Source: Fistularia commersonii
Lineage: Eukaryota > Chordata > Actinopteri > Syngnathiformes > Fistulariidae
Direction of reading: 5' to 3'
DNA length: 64,000 nt
NCBI GenBank assembly: GCA_037954325.1
Contig: JBBMNZ010000036.1
Location: 1,822,001 to 1,886,000 of the forward strand
Shown here: one piece after another, positions 47,644-57,543 of the stretch
Layout: each line of letters opens with the position of its first letter
Numbering within the stretch: position 1 is the first letter of the stretch
Notes under the pieces: generated by a model
The model's input: the letters and a program-made list of their open reading frames with translations, nothing else
Databases searched by the model: none
What the model was told of the DNA's origin: nothing
Translations under genes and position numbers: made by a program

Positions 47644-48652
47644 CTTCTTCTTCTTCTTCTTCATTTGGCTTTTCCCGTCAGGGGTCGCCACAGCGAGTCA
47701 ACTTTCTCCATCTAACCCTATTCTCTGTATCTTCCTCTCTCACACCAACTACCTTCATATCCTCTCTCACTACGTCCATAAATCTTCTCTTTGGTCTTCC
47801 TCGAGACCTCTTGCCTGGCAGCTCCAACTCCAGCATCCGTTTACCAATATATTCACTATCCCTCCTCTGTACATGACCCAACCATTTCAGTCTGGCTTCT
47901 CTGACCTTCTCTCCAAAACATCGAACATGTGCTGTTCCTCTGATAGACTCATTCCTGATCCTATCCATCCTGGTCACTCCCAAAGAGAACCTCAACATCT
48001 TCATCTCTGCAACCTCTAGTTCTGCCTGCTGTCTTTTGGTCATTGTAACAGTTTCTAGTCCATACATCATCGGTGGTCTCACCACTGTCTTGTACACCTT
48101 TCCTTTTATTCTGGCAGAAAGTCTTCTATCACATAGTACCACTGACACTTTTCTCCACCCATTCCAACCTGTTTAGACCCGTCTCTACACCTCTTTTCCA
48201 CACTCTCCGTTGCTCTGGACTGTTGACCCTAAGTACCTGAAATCCTCCAGCTTCTTGATCTCCACTCCCTGTAGCCTCACCGTTCCACCTGAGTTCCTCT
48301 CATTCACACACATATATTCTGTCTTGCTGCAACTAACTTTCATTCCTCTCCTTTCCAGAGCATACCTCCACCTCTCTCGATGTTCCTCTACCTGTTTTCT
48401 GCTCTCACTACAGATCACAATGTCATCCGCAAACATCATGGTCCATGGAGATTCCTGTCTAACCTCATCTGTCAGCCTATCCATCACCATTGCGAACAAG
48501 AAGGGGCTCAGAGCTGATCCCTGATGGAGTCCCACCTCCACCTTGAACTTCTCTGTTACCCCTACAGCACACTGTACCAGTGTCTCACAGCTAGCATACA
48601 TGTCCTGCACCAGTCTAACATACTTCTCTGCCACTCCAGACTTCCTCATGCA
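47644..48652 (-). mobile_element. 5'-truncated RTE-like LINE with 14-bp target duplication
   Basis: On the minus strand the sequence encodes the C-terminal part of a reverse transcriptase, with SALSPFLFAMVMDRLTDEV, the catalytic FADDIVI and the downstream YLGSTVQSNGECGKEV, then VYKTVVRPPMMYGLE and RFMDVVREDMKVV. Two in-frame stops between about 48185 and 48150 split the frame. The 3' end is a (GAA)n tail at 47644-47662. The flanks carry a perfect 14-base direct repeat attaatctaaattt at 47630-47643 and 48653-48666. This is a dead copy about 1 kb long, cut off 5' of the first reverse-transcriptase motifs. Assignment to the RTE group is from memory. Confidence 0.88.
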
Positions 48653-48666
48653 ATTAATCTAAATTT

Positions 48667-49289
48667 AATACTATTTATTAATTTCTTTGCATTGTTTTTA
48701 TGCTAATAGCTACTAGTCAGTGGTGGGAAATGGTAATGGCTATTCAGGTAATGTCCCACTTGTAAAGCTAAATTTGTAAAAACTCAAATAGGTTTTTAAT
48801 GACAAACTTTTCTTTAAAATAAAAGTAAGAATTCCATGTTTCTAACCATTTAAAGAAAAAGAAAGACGAACAAAGTATTTGGGTCCGTATTTGCTAACCG
48901 CTAGCTTTTTAGTAGCGTATCGCATTTTTGAAATCAGTTTAAATACATTTATTTTATTTTACTTCCACTTAGCCCATCTTTCTGCAAATGTTGCAACTTG
49001 CATCCATTGATAACAGGTCACAGAATTTTTGTTTATTTTATTTTATATATATGCTTCGTAATTGATAACATGTATTGATTAGTGACATGCAATGACTCAA
49101 CATCAAAAAATTCAGTTTTAGCATAAAGCAGTTGAGCTAAGGAATTCATTTAATCTGTATTTTATTCAGTTCTGTTTTGAAATGTTACAATGTATTCTAA
49201 ATATCATAACAAATGACAATAATTTAATCTGTATATGAAAAAATAAATAAGTAAACGGTAGGTTCATTTTATTTTGTACGGCAGCCGAT
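48667..49289. other. Intergenic, AT-rich, upstream of zbtb1
   Basis: No gene or repeat was recognised. The sequence turns GC-rich at about 49290, where zbtb1 begins. Confidence 0.4.
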
Positions 49290-49518
49290 TTGACCGGAAG
49301 TCTTTTATTTTGTCCCGCATGATTTCGGCTCCTGACGAAGAGGCAGTTTGTGCGGAAGTTGTTTCATCCAGCAGGAGGAGCAGAAGAAGAAAACGGAGAG
49401 AGCCCCTTCATCTCAACTTTCCGCCGGAGAGGATCCGTCCCGACCCGCCGAACCTCCGCTCACCCGACGCCGACGGCAGCAGCAGCAGCAGCTCCCCCAC
49501 CGGCCTCCGGTACCAACG
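49290..49518 (+). other. zbtb1: ZBTB1 first exon with in-frame upstream ATG
   Basis: This CpG-rich exon ends in a consensus donor (CAACG|GTGAGT at 49518/49519). Its partner acceptor is tgttcacag before 51435. An ATG at 49319 opens a frame that stays open to the donor (66 codons plus two bases) and, after splicing, continues in frame through Arg-Ala into the ZBTB1 start. The peptide is basic (SRRSRRRKRRE) and then serine-rich. The start of the exon is not defined. Conventionally this would be called 5' UTR. Confidence 0.6.
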
Positions 49519-51434
49519 GTGAGTCGACGTCTTTCTCCCCCCCCTGAGCCGCGGCCTGCTGCCTTCCGTGCTGGCTGCGTGCGGGCGGCTCAGTGCGGGG
49601 GCGGCGGGGCTGTTTGCGGGAGAGATATCGCTCTGGGGACCGCCGAGTTCTCCACGCGGACAACCTCCGCTTCCCTTTTCAAATTAAGATAAAATCCAAC
49701 ACACTTTACCGCTTCCGTGCGAATTTCCGCTGAGCCACCGAGAACCGCGGCGGTTGTATCTCATCTCAAAATGGAAAATAACGGTATTCTTCAGTTGGAA
49801 GCGGGCGTTTTCGTGATGTAGCGTTTGTAACGCGCCTTTATTTTGAAGGATCCGTTTCCGGTTTTCACATGCTAGCTGGTGTTAGCTTGAGCCGTAATCT
49901 CCATTTTAGCTCGTCGGTGTGTGTTCGTGTGTATGTGTGTGTGTCCGGCCTCTCCCTGCTCGCTGCCCCGCCGTGGCCTCTCCTCTCACGGTCAGCGGGT
50001 TGTTTCCGCTCCGGATGCCCGGTGAATCGGCGCAGCCGGGCGGGCACTCATCCGAGAGCCGCCGGTTGCTCTCATATTGAGTTTTTTCCAACCGCGTTCG
50101 TTGTAGGCAGCACCGAAACGCACTTCCGACTAAATATAACACATTTATTTTCAAAGTCCTAGAGGAGCGGATCCGCACACTTGTTGAGCTTGATATTACG
50201 TCCGGTCAGTTCGGGATTAACCCAACCTGGATTTGACCCCCGCCCGCCCCGCAATCTGACCCCTAACCGGGGCGGTGGGAGAAAAGTCTGTCCATGACGT
50301 CACAACAACAGTCAAAACAATCCCTGAGCAAAACTCAGTTTAGAGATTAATCATACCAAAAAAGTTATTACAAGTTGAATTTAAGTTCTGGAGAAATCAC
50401 ATGCCACATATACAATACTATCAAATTCACAATCTCTTTCTCTCTCACACACTCACGCACACACACACACATACACACACTCATCTTCTTCTTCTTCTTC
50501 TTCTTCTTTCGGCTTTTCCCGTTAGGGGTCGCCACAGCGAGTCAACTTTCTCCATCTAACACATACACACACTCATACCTGTACTTATTTAAACCTTATG
50601 ATCTACACCGCTTGTCTTTTACTCGGTCAAGGGTGGGCAGGGGTTTTTCTCCTGGTGTCTGTCCCACCTGTCACTGGGTGAGATAGGTAACGTACAGATC
50701 AATTTTTGTATTGTAATTATCTGTATTATAGATTTTTCTTATTTTGATTTGTTCATGAATGTTTTATTGTTTTTTGACATACCTACGATGCTATGACAAT
50801 TTAATGTGACATTTTTTCAACTTAATAAAGTCATCCATTCAGCTATCTAAAATTTTCTTAAATAAAATTATGTATGTGAGACAGGATTTTTTTTTAACAA
50901 TTCTAGCAATATTTTAGATTCTTTTTCCCTGTTAGGTATTTGGTTCTTCCTTAATCACAACATATAATAGTTTAATTAATGTGTGTGTGTGTGTGTGTTT
51001 GTGTGCGCCTGGTTAAAGATGACTCGGAATTACGACGGGCTTTGTGATACTATTCAGATATGCGCAGTATGCACTGGCAGAGGAGTTGTGAGTGAGTATG
51101 TATTGTACGTGCTTATAATTGGCCAATATTCATGCAAATAGAAACATCAAAGGGAAAAAAGGGAAAATAGCATGGTACAAATGGCCAATATGAATGCGGT
51201 AGTACAGTAGAAACTGTGCAACGCCAGACCCCTTTGAAGTTAACTCCGTTGTTAAGTGAGGACCGCATGTATATGTGACGAACGTTATTGGTATTTTTGG
51301 TGCCAAATCCAACTTACCCCAATCTTTGTATTCACTCATTCATACCATCCAGGTCAAATGTGGGTAACTGAAGGCTTTACCTGTGTGAATGAGCCTTGAT
51401 TATTGTTTTTTTTTTTTCTTCCTCTTGTTCACAG
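49519..51434. other. ZBTB1 intron 1
   Basis: GC-rich near the promoter (to about 50290), then AT-rich. It contains a CA-rich stretch (50445-50484) hit by a small LINE insertion and a GT run at about 50985-51005. No coding exon was recognised. Confidence 0.5.
50485..50558 (-). mobile_element. 74-bp LINE 3' end with 18-bp target duplication
   Basis: The sequence is the extreme 3' end of the same LINE as at 47644: (GAA)n tail, then gcttttcccgttaggggtcg and ccacagcgagtcaactttct on the plus strand. It is bordered by a perfect 18-base direct repeat acacatacacacactcat at 50467-50484 and 50559-50576. Only 74 bases were inserted, an extreme 5' truncation. Confidence 0.9.
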
Positions 51435-51438
51435 GGCG

Positions 51439-53490
51439 ATGGCAAGGCTGAGCCACAGTGATCATGTCCTCCAGCAGCTCAACAACCAGAGGGAGTGGGG
51501 CTTCCTGTGTGACTGTCTCATCGCCATTGGCGACATCTATTTCCGGGCACACAAGGCCGTCTTGGCGGCCTGCAGCTCTTACTTCAGGATGATGTTTATT
51601 CGGGACCAGCAGGGTGCCGGACGCCTGGATCTGAGTAACATGCAAATCAGCGCCGAGTGCTTTGACCTCATCCTGCAGCTCATGTATCTGGGACGCATCG
51701 TCGTCGGCAGCTATGAGTTCGACGAACTCAAGGCGTCGATGGCGTACCTGCAGATGTACTACATCCCCGACTCACTGGAGGACCTGCGGGACATCAGGAG
51801 CTCCAACCTCACCCCATCCTCCTCGGCGTCCTCTTCCTCCTCGTCAAGCTCGTCCGCAGGGTCCGCCGGGGGAAAGATGATGTTTGGTGTCCGCATGTAT
51901 GAGAAACAGAGACCCACCGGCCAGGAGGCAGAGCGACTGCCCAAAACTGTCACCAGCACGGCCGGACACCCGGTCGTCTCGGCAACCGCCAGTCGAGCAG
52001 CAGTGGCGGCGGCGGCGGTGGAAGAGGCGGTGATTGCGCCTTTAATTGTGGCGGCGCCGGTTGTGGACGGAGGACTGGAGCAGCCATGTGACCTGAGGAA
52101 AAGAACCGGGGGCAGGAGCGCTGCCCTCAAAGACCGGCCCCGCTTTGGCCGCACCTACACCTGCGACGACTGCGGCTTCGTCTTCAGCTGTGAGAAGCTT
52201 CTCATCGAACACATCCTCACCTGCACCAACCGCAAGGCCTTCCACCCGCCCAGGAACAACGCCGACGGAGACAACGACTCCAGCAAGAGCTCCACCTCCG
52301 AGAGCACCGAAGAGCACAGGCTCACGTGCAAGGGGGAGGACGACTGGCCTGAGGCCAGGGCGGACTCTGACATCCCCCTCCGGTCGGTGGCGGCCGGTAC
52401 GACCGGAGAGCCCGGCTCCACCCGTAACGTTGCCATTAAGATGGAACCTGAGGAAGGCGCCTTCCCCGCTGTCGAGATGGTCCGGCTGGGAGAGTCGATC
52501 CCCAGGGACTTGCAGTTCAGCGACGCAGTGCGGAAAAGTTTCCTACGAGAGAGGAAAGCACTGGACCGCGAGGCGGAGCCCGGTATCTCTGGGCTGGAGA
52601 ACGACAGCGAGCGTCTGGAGAGCCAAGGCGACGACTCGGGAATCCCGGTCAAGCTTCGCAAAGTTAAAGACGAGAAGCTGGACGGGGAATCGTCACCCTG
52701 CGAGGTCTGTGGCGCTCTGCTGGCGGAAGAGGACAAGTCCTCTCACTACCTGTCCAACCACATGGGACACATATGTGCCTGCGGGCGGTGCGGCCAGGTG
52801 CTGATCAAGGGCCGCCAGCTGCAGGAGCACGCCGAGCGCTGCGGCGAGTCCCTCGGCGGCGAATCGGACTCGCACGGGGAGGACGAGGCGTCGCTGCTGG
52901 AGGAGGCGCAGGGGATGGAGGAGGGTCTGCTGGATGCGTCCGACCTGGCCTGCCCCCACTGCGGCCTGCTGTTCCAGAACGAGGGCCTGGCACTGGAGCA
53001 CGCGCTTGCCTGCCACGACCAGGAGCTGTTCCGCCCGGCACTGTTGGATGACGGCAGCGAGCCGGACCACCGTCGCAAGCACTTCTGCAGCATCTGCGGC
53101 AAAGGCTTCTACCAGCGCTGCCACCTGCGTGAGCACTACACGGTCCACACCAAGGAGAAGCAGTTCACCTGCCAGACCTGCGGCAAGCAGTTCCTGCGCG
53201 AGCGCCAGCTGCGGCTGCACACCGACATGCACAAAGGCATGGCGCGCTACGTCTGCCCCGTCTGCGACCAGGGCACCTTCCTGAAACACGACCACGTCCG
53301 ACACATGATCTCGCACCTTTCCGCCGGGGAGACCATCTGCCAGGTTTGCTTCCAGATATTCCCTGGCGGCGAGCAGCTGGAGAAGCACATGGACGTGCAC
53401 CTGTACATCTGCGGCGTCTGCGGGGAGAAGTTCCGTCTCCGTAAAGACATGAGGAGCCACTACAATTCAAAACACACCAAAAGACTATAG
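51439..53490 (+). CDS. zbtb1: ZBTB1, BTB-zinc finger protein
   Basis: A single coding exon of 683 residues; I recall human ZBTB1 as 713 with the same one-exon layout. The start is the ATG four bases after the acceptor at 51434 (MARLSHSDHVLQQLNNQREW). The BTB domain covers about residues 14-110 (CDCLIAIGDIYFRAHKAVLA, DLSNMQISAECFDLILQLMY). A serine run follows, then KMMFGVRMYE. Near residue 240 is the UBZ/C2H2-like finger CDDCGFVFSCEKLL. C2H2 fingers at about residues 505-680 include CPHCGLLFQNEGLALEH, CSICGKGFYQRCHLREH, CQTCGKQFLRERQLRLH and a last CGVCGEKFRLRKDMRSH. The family is nuclear, needed for lymphoid development and the DNA-damage response. An acidic stretch with IKMEPEEG could be a SUMO site. 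Head to head with zbtb25. Confidence 0.95.
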   Translation: MARLSHSDHVLQQLNNQREWGFLCDCLIAIGDIYFRAHKAVLAACSSYFRMMFIRDQQGAGRLDLSNMQISAECFDLILQLMYLGRIVVGSYEFDELKASMAYLQMYYIPDSLEDLRDIRSSNLTPSSSASSSSSSSSSAGSAGGKMMFGVRMYEKQRPTGQEAERLPKTVTSTAGHPVVSATASRAAVAAAAVEEAVIAPLIVAAPVVDGGLEQPCDLRKRTGGRSAALKDRPRFGRTYTCDDCGFVFSCEKLLIEHILTCTNRKAFHPPRNNADGDNDSSKSSTSESTEEHRLTCKGEDDWPEARADSDIPLRSVAAGTTGEPGSTRNVAIKMEPEEGAFPAVEMVRLGESIPRDLQFSDAVRKSFLRERKALDREAEPGISGLENDSERLESQGDDSGIPVKLRKVKDEKLDGESSPCEVCGALLAEEDKSSHYLSNHMGHICACGRCGQVLIKGRQLQEHAERCGESLGGESDSHGEDEASLLEEAQGMEEGLLDASDLACPHCGLLFQNEGLALEHALACHDQELFRPALLDDGSEPDHRRKHFCSICGKGFYQRCHLREHYTVHTKEKQFTCQTCGKQFLRERQLRLHTDMHKGMARYVCPVCDQGTFLKHDHVRHMISHLSAGETICQVCFQIFPGGEQLEKHMDVHLYICGVCGEKFRLRKDMRSHYNSKHTKRL

Positions 53491-53995
53491 GAGGCGCCGC
53501 CGCCACAACTCCTTAGAGATTGTTCCCAAATGAAAGCCATAAATGTGAGAACAAATATGCACTTGAACGCCAAAAAAAGAAAAAAAAAGACTTTTTGGAT
53601 CCGCACTTTTTCCAAGATATGCATAACCGAGAGGGGGAGTTAGCACCCCAGCAGAGGGGGGTCGGAGGACGGACGCTCAGGTTCCGACCGATCGTGCGGG
53701 CGGAAGTTCCAGTCGGCGGTGGATCACAAACGCGCGTCGCCGGTGGTTTCCATTAAAAATCCGGGGGCCATGAGGAGCCGGGGCGAGTGGGTGCCGTAGC
53801 CAAAGGTAGAATTCGCAAAAGTGGTCAGTCACCGGGAAAGAAGAAGCCGGTAAATGCCGGTTACCGTCTTTCTTCTGAAACCACAAGATGGCCAGTTCAG
53901 TTCAGTGATCTCAGCTCGATACGTTTGGTCGAGTAGCTATTTCGAAAGCTAGAAAGCTAAGCTAATATGAGAATAAAGACTTACTAATATGATTG
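53491..53995 (+). other. zbtb1: ZBTB1 3' UTR with poly(A) signal
   Basis: AATAAA lies at 53972-53977 (gagaataaagac), about 480 bases after the stop, and is the first good signal on the plus strand. A weak inverted repeat involving accgggaaagaagaagccgg occurs near 53832-53880. The assignment is by position only. Confidence 0.5.
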
Positions 53996-54159
53996 GTTTA
54001 ATATTACTCTATTCTCATAGTATGACTTTTTTTTCTACCTTTTCTATGGCAACACTTAGCCCCGCCTCCAACTCCGTATCCAATTTTCGTCGAGCAGCCA
54101 AGACCGCCTGTACTCGATAAATAGAAGATCTCTGCGTCAGAATACAACATCAATCAAAC

Positions 54160-54300
54160 TAGTGCGCTTATCTGAATGACAAAGCTTTGCAGCACCTGCC
54201 GTCACTTTGCACACGTCGCCGCCGTCGTCCAATAGGATGGCTCGGCGGCCAGCGCTGTCAGCGGCGGGTGCTCTTGACCGGAAACCGTTCTGAAAACCAA
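54160..54300 (-). other. GC-rich unidentified exon-like block
   Basis: On the minus strand an acceptor-like tttggttttcag stands before 54290. It opens a frame (NGFRSRAPAADSAGRRAILL then DDGGDVCKVTAG) with a possible donor GGCAG|GTGCTG near 54196, or otherwise a stop at 54137. The block is markedly GC-rich between AT-rich flanks. I do not recognise the peptide and see no partner exons, so it may be chance. Confidence 0.2.
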
Positions 54301-56224
54301 AGAAAAAGTAGATCAATAGAGGATTCAACCCTTTTTGTTTTGTTTCTGATGTGAAAGAAGAAGCCGGACACTTTAGATCCCAGTGTCGGTTCGACTTTGG
54401 ATTCCGCGCCATTATCATTTCAATCAGTTGTTCTTAATTTTTGCAATAATATAAGTGCTTTCAAGTTTCTCATTGTTTTTTGTCTTAATTTATTGCTCAT
54501 TTTCTTTTTTTTCCTCTATCAGCTTGTCACTTCTTTCCACACTGTTTCTGATATTTTGCCTGAATGTCAGGAAATGCTTAGGATTTCTCTGCCCTGCTTT
54601 CCAGGTCGCCTCTTGCTAATATTTCAACTAATCCTTTCACAAACTAAGAAATGTTATTCATGATTTTAAGGGAATTTCTCACTGACTTTAAGCCAATGTC
54701 CGACTGACTTTCCAGACGGGTTTTCTTCTCATTACAAATATCTAAATAGCCTCTTGTTTTGGATGGAAACACAAATTCTTGTGGAAAAATAGCACGTTAA
54801 TTAATATTCTCTACTTTTTCTAATTCTTTTGTGTTGAAAAAACCCCAGCTGGAATCAGCTCCTTTTTCATCACTTTGAAATGCCATTTGACACCGACAGG
54901 TATTTTTTTTCGTTTGTTTGCTTTTTTCAGAGCATTTTCCTCAAGTATGTGTGACATCCTGAACACAAACACGCAACATGGACACACACTTTTTCAGTTA
55001 CAGGGCAGGGGGGCGGGCGGGGGGGTCATGTGTCCTTGTTACCTTGGACTCTGTTGACGATACAATCACTTGAGTGAAACTGTAAGTTAATAAATGCTTT
55101 TTTTTGTTTTGACGCTGTAAGATTTCAGCCTAAAAGTGAGGGTTATGTGTGTGCGGGTATGCGTTTGTGTGTGTGTGTGCGTGTGTGTGTGCGTGCGTGT
55201 GTGCGTGACTTGTGAGACACTTCACAAACACACCGTTACGTCTGGTACAGTGTTGAACACAAATAAACTGTTTCCCAAGTTTAAACACGGTTTGATGCAG
55301 CTTTATTTAAAATGCATGTTAAATGCAGCATTGCCATTTTCTGAGTCACAACCTTGTTCTTAAGAAAAGAAACCGCAACAAATAATCTCAGCCCATATTT
55401 AATTCATTTTTTCTTACTGATTGCTGTGTTCTTGTGTACATAAATGCACATGTCAATTTACATTCACTTATTTACGCGTTAAATTCCGCCGTAATGCAAT
55501 TGTACTTCCGGTCTGACCTTTCAAAGTAAAAGACCAACCCGGATGTAACTACCGATATTAACCGCTGTCCTTGAGTGTCGAAGACTTAAGGTGGCCTTAA
55601 ATAAAATATAATTACTTTTATGAAAGAAAATTCTTGTAATTCACCCAGTTTAAATGTTGATAGTGGCGTCTGCACTATCGTGTAAAACATGGATGATCGT
55701 CCTGCGTTGACGCGTGTCACCAATATGAGGCTGTGTTTGCCACCTGCTGGTCATACCATGCAGCCAGGATTTGTTTTGATATAAAGATTAACCTTTATTT
55801 ACCGCGACGGAAATTCTTATGCCAAATAGCTCCAAAATTACAGCAACAATTTACATGTAACATCATTAAAGCATCAAATACGTTAAATATAAAAATATGT
55901 GTTTTATGTGTAGTTGCAAATAAACAGTATTAATAGAAGACTGGAAGAAGTTGAGAGTTGTAAAGCACAATAATGGTAATTTACCTAGAGGGTTACGCTG
56001 GCAGTGCTTTTTCTGAGGTATTGAGACTTTGTATTGGGCAAGATAATGAATGTAAAGATAGAACATGATATTGAATGTAATTGTATATGATAGTAATTAG
56101 ATTCAACAGAATGAAAACGATATATTGTACATGATACATGAAATAATGTAACCTAAAAATGCACACGAGAATGAACATGATATCACTCATTTGTTGTCAT
56201 TGAATGTGATACTGAACATAATCA
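54301..56224. other. Intergenic between zbtb1 and the myosin gene
   Basis: AT-rich DNA with a GT array at about 55145-55207 and a short LINE tail at 55560-55612 (gtccttgagtgtcgaagact, ccttaaataaaatataatta) related to those at 1900 and 23220. No gene was recognised. Confidence 0.4.
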
Positions 56225-56780
56225 AGACTGGAGAATTTTTATTGTCATTATCCAAGCGTAATAAAATTTTCTAGGGACTCCTGGCTGGAGGCACACATAA
56301 AAAGGAAGCACAAAAATGTTAAAATGGACAAAGTATGCACACAGTAGATTACAGATAAAAATAGATGCTAGCCGCAAAAAAAAGGGGGTGTTGTGAATAA
56401 AGTCCAGACTTTCCACTGTATAGGAGATGGAGGGTGTGTGAAGGGGATGGGAGGTGCTGCCCGTGATATATGAAACATTTCCTCAGCATCCATCTCTGCT
56501 AACAACTCCAGTTCTACTCCCCGGACAGAGAGTAGGACCGCTTTACTGACATGAAACTGCAGGAACTTTTTTAGGAATCTGTCGTTTTGGAGGGACAGAG
56601 TGTCCCTGTCCCTGAAATATAGGTGCCGGAGATTTGTGACGTTCCGGTGAGTGGGGACGAGCCACAGCAGGGCTGATAAGAGTCGAGTCTCTGTTCTCCA
56701 TCCCAGCAGATAAAGAGACAAGCGCTCTTCTGGCCGTCAGATGACACTCCAAGTCCTGTAGCAACGCAGAACTCACACTG
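56225..56780 (-). repeat. Possible minus-strand LINE remnant
   Basis: The left end, tttttattgtcattatccaa then gcgtaataaaatttt, resembles the inverse of a common fish retroelement 3' end (aatttcgttgtgcaatgacaataaa type). The interior has a few hundred bases of higher GC with broken minus-strand frames I cannot name. The assignment is tentative. Confidence 0.35.
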
Positions 56781-57543
56781 CTCCTTAAAACTTAAATATT
56801 GATTCTTCTTCGGTCTATTTATCTGCAAATCAACGTTTAATAACGACATTACAATGTACATCTGTGGATGCCATTGTTTTAATAGCAAAGAGCATTACAC
56901 AAAAAAAATGCAACCTTCCAAAAAAATCAAGCTGTAATATCACAAAGAAAACAGATGTATGACAAAGGGCAACACTGTGCACAAATAAAAATGTTGGAAC
57001 TACCGTTAAAAGATTTTTTTTTCAAAAGGTTTCAGTATGTATTATTTTTCTTTTAAAAAAATTGTTGTAAAGGACCTACAACTAAGATATTCATAAAACA
57101 TTAGCAGACATGATCTTCGATCTTGAGGAGGAAGCTACCTAAAAGCCTGCAAGAAAATCTCAAAATAAGCAAGAATTTACAGAAAGGCTGTCATAGGGAC
57201 ATCAATTCTGCGGTTGTGACTTTGAGGAGGTCAAAGTGCGTGCAGAGCAGGAGGACTGATGCGGTCTAAATGGTGAGGCATCCAGACTCTATCAAGAGGC
57301 AGATAAGGAGTGAATCTCTGGTTTTCCTAAGATGGACTCCCAACAGCCAAAGGTCCCGAATCTGCCCTCAGACAAATTTAGAGCCAACCTTTTTTTTTTT
57401 TATCTCCTAATTTGGTTCGCTGAGCATCTTCATAAAGGTCCGTATGCCAGGGTACGTCCGCAGTCACAGCCGTCGGGGCGTCAAGGCTCGTTCTTACGGC
57501 TTAATTTTTCAAGTCCTTGTGCCGCTGACCTCCACCCACGACC
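56781..57543. other. Upstream region of the myosin gene
   Basis: AT-rich, then more balanced after 57120. E-box words cagatg and catctg occur near 56953 and 56861, and a MEF2-like A/T run near 57030-57060, but none is convincing. No TATA box is clear. A 5' noncoding exon could be present (for example after the cag at 57451) and cannot be excluded. Confidence 0.35.

Noticed and set aside
52145..53506. Overlapping frames on both strands within ZBTB1 (up to 255 codons)
   Set aside because: Shadows of the ZBTB1 zinc-finger sequence in other frames.
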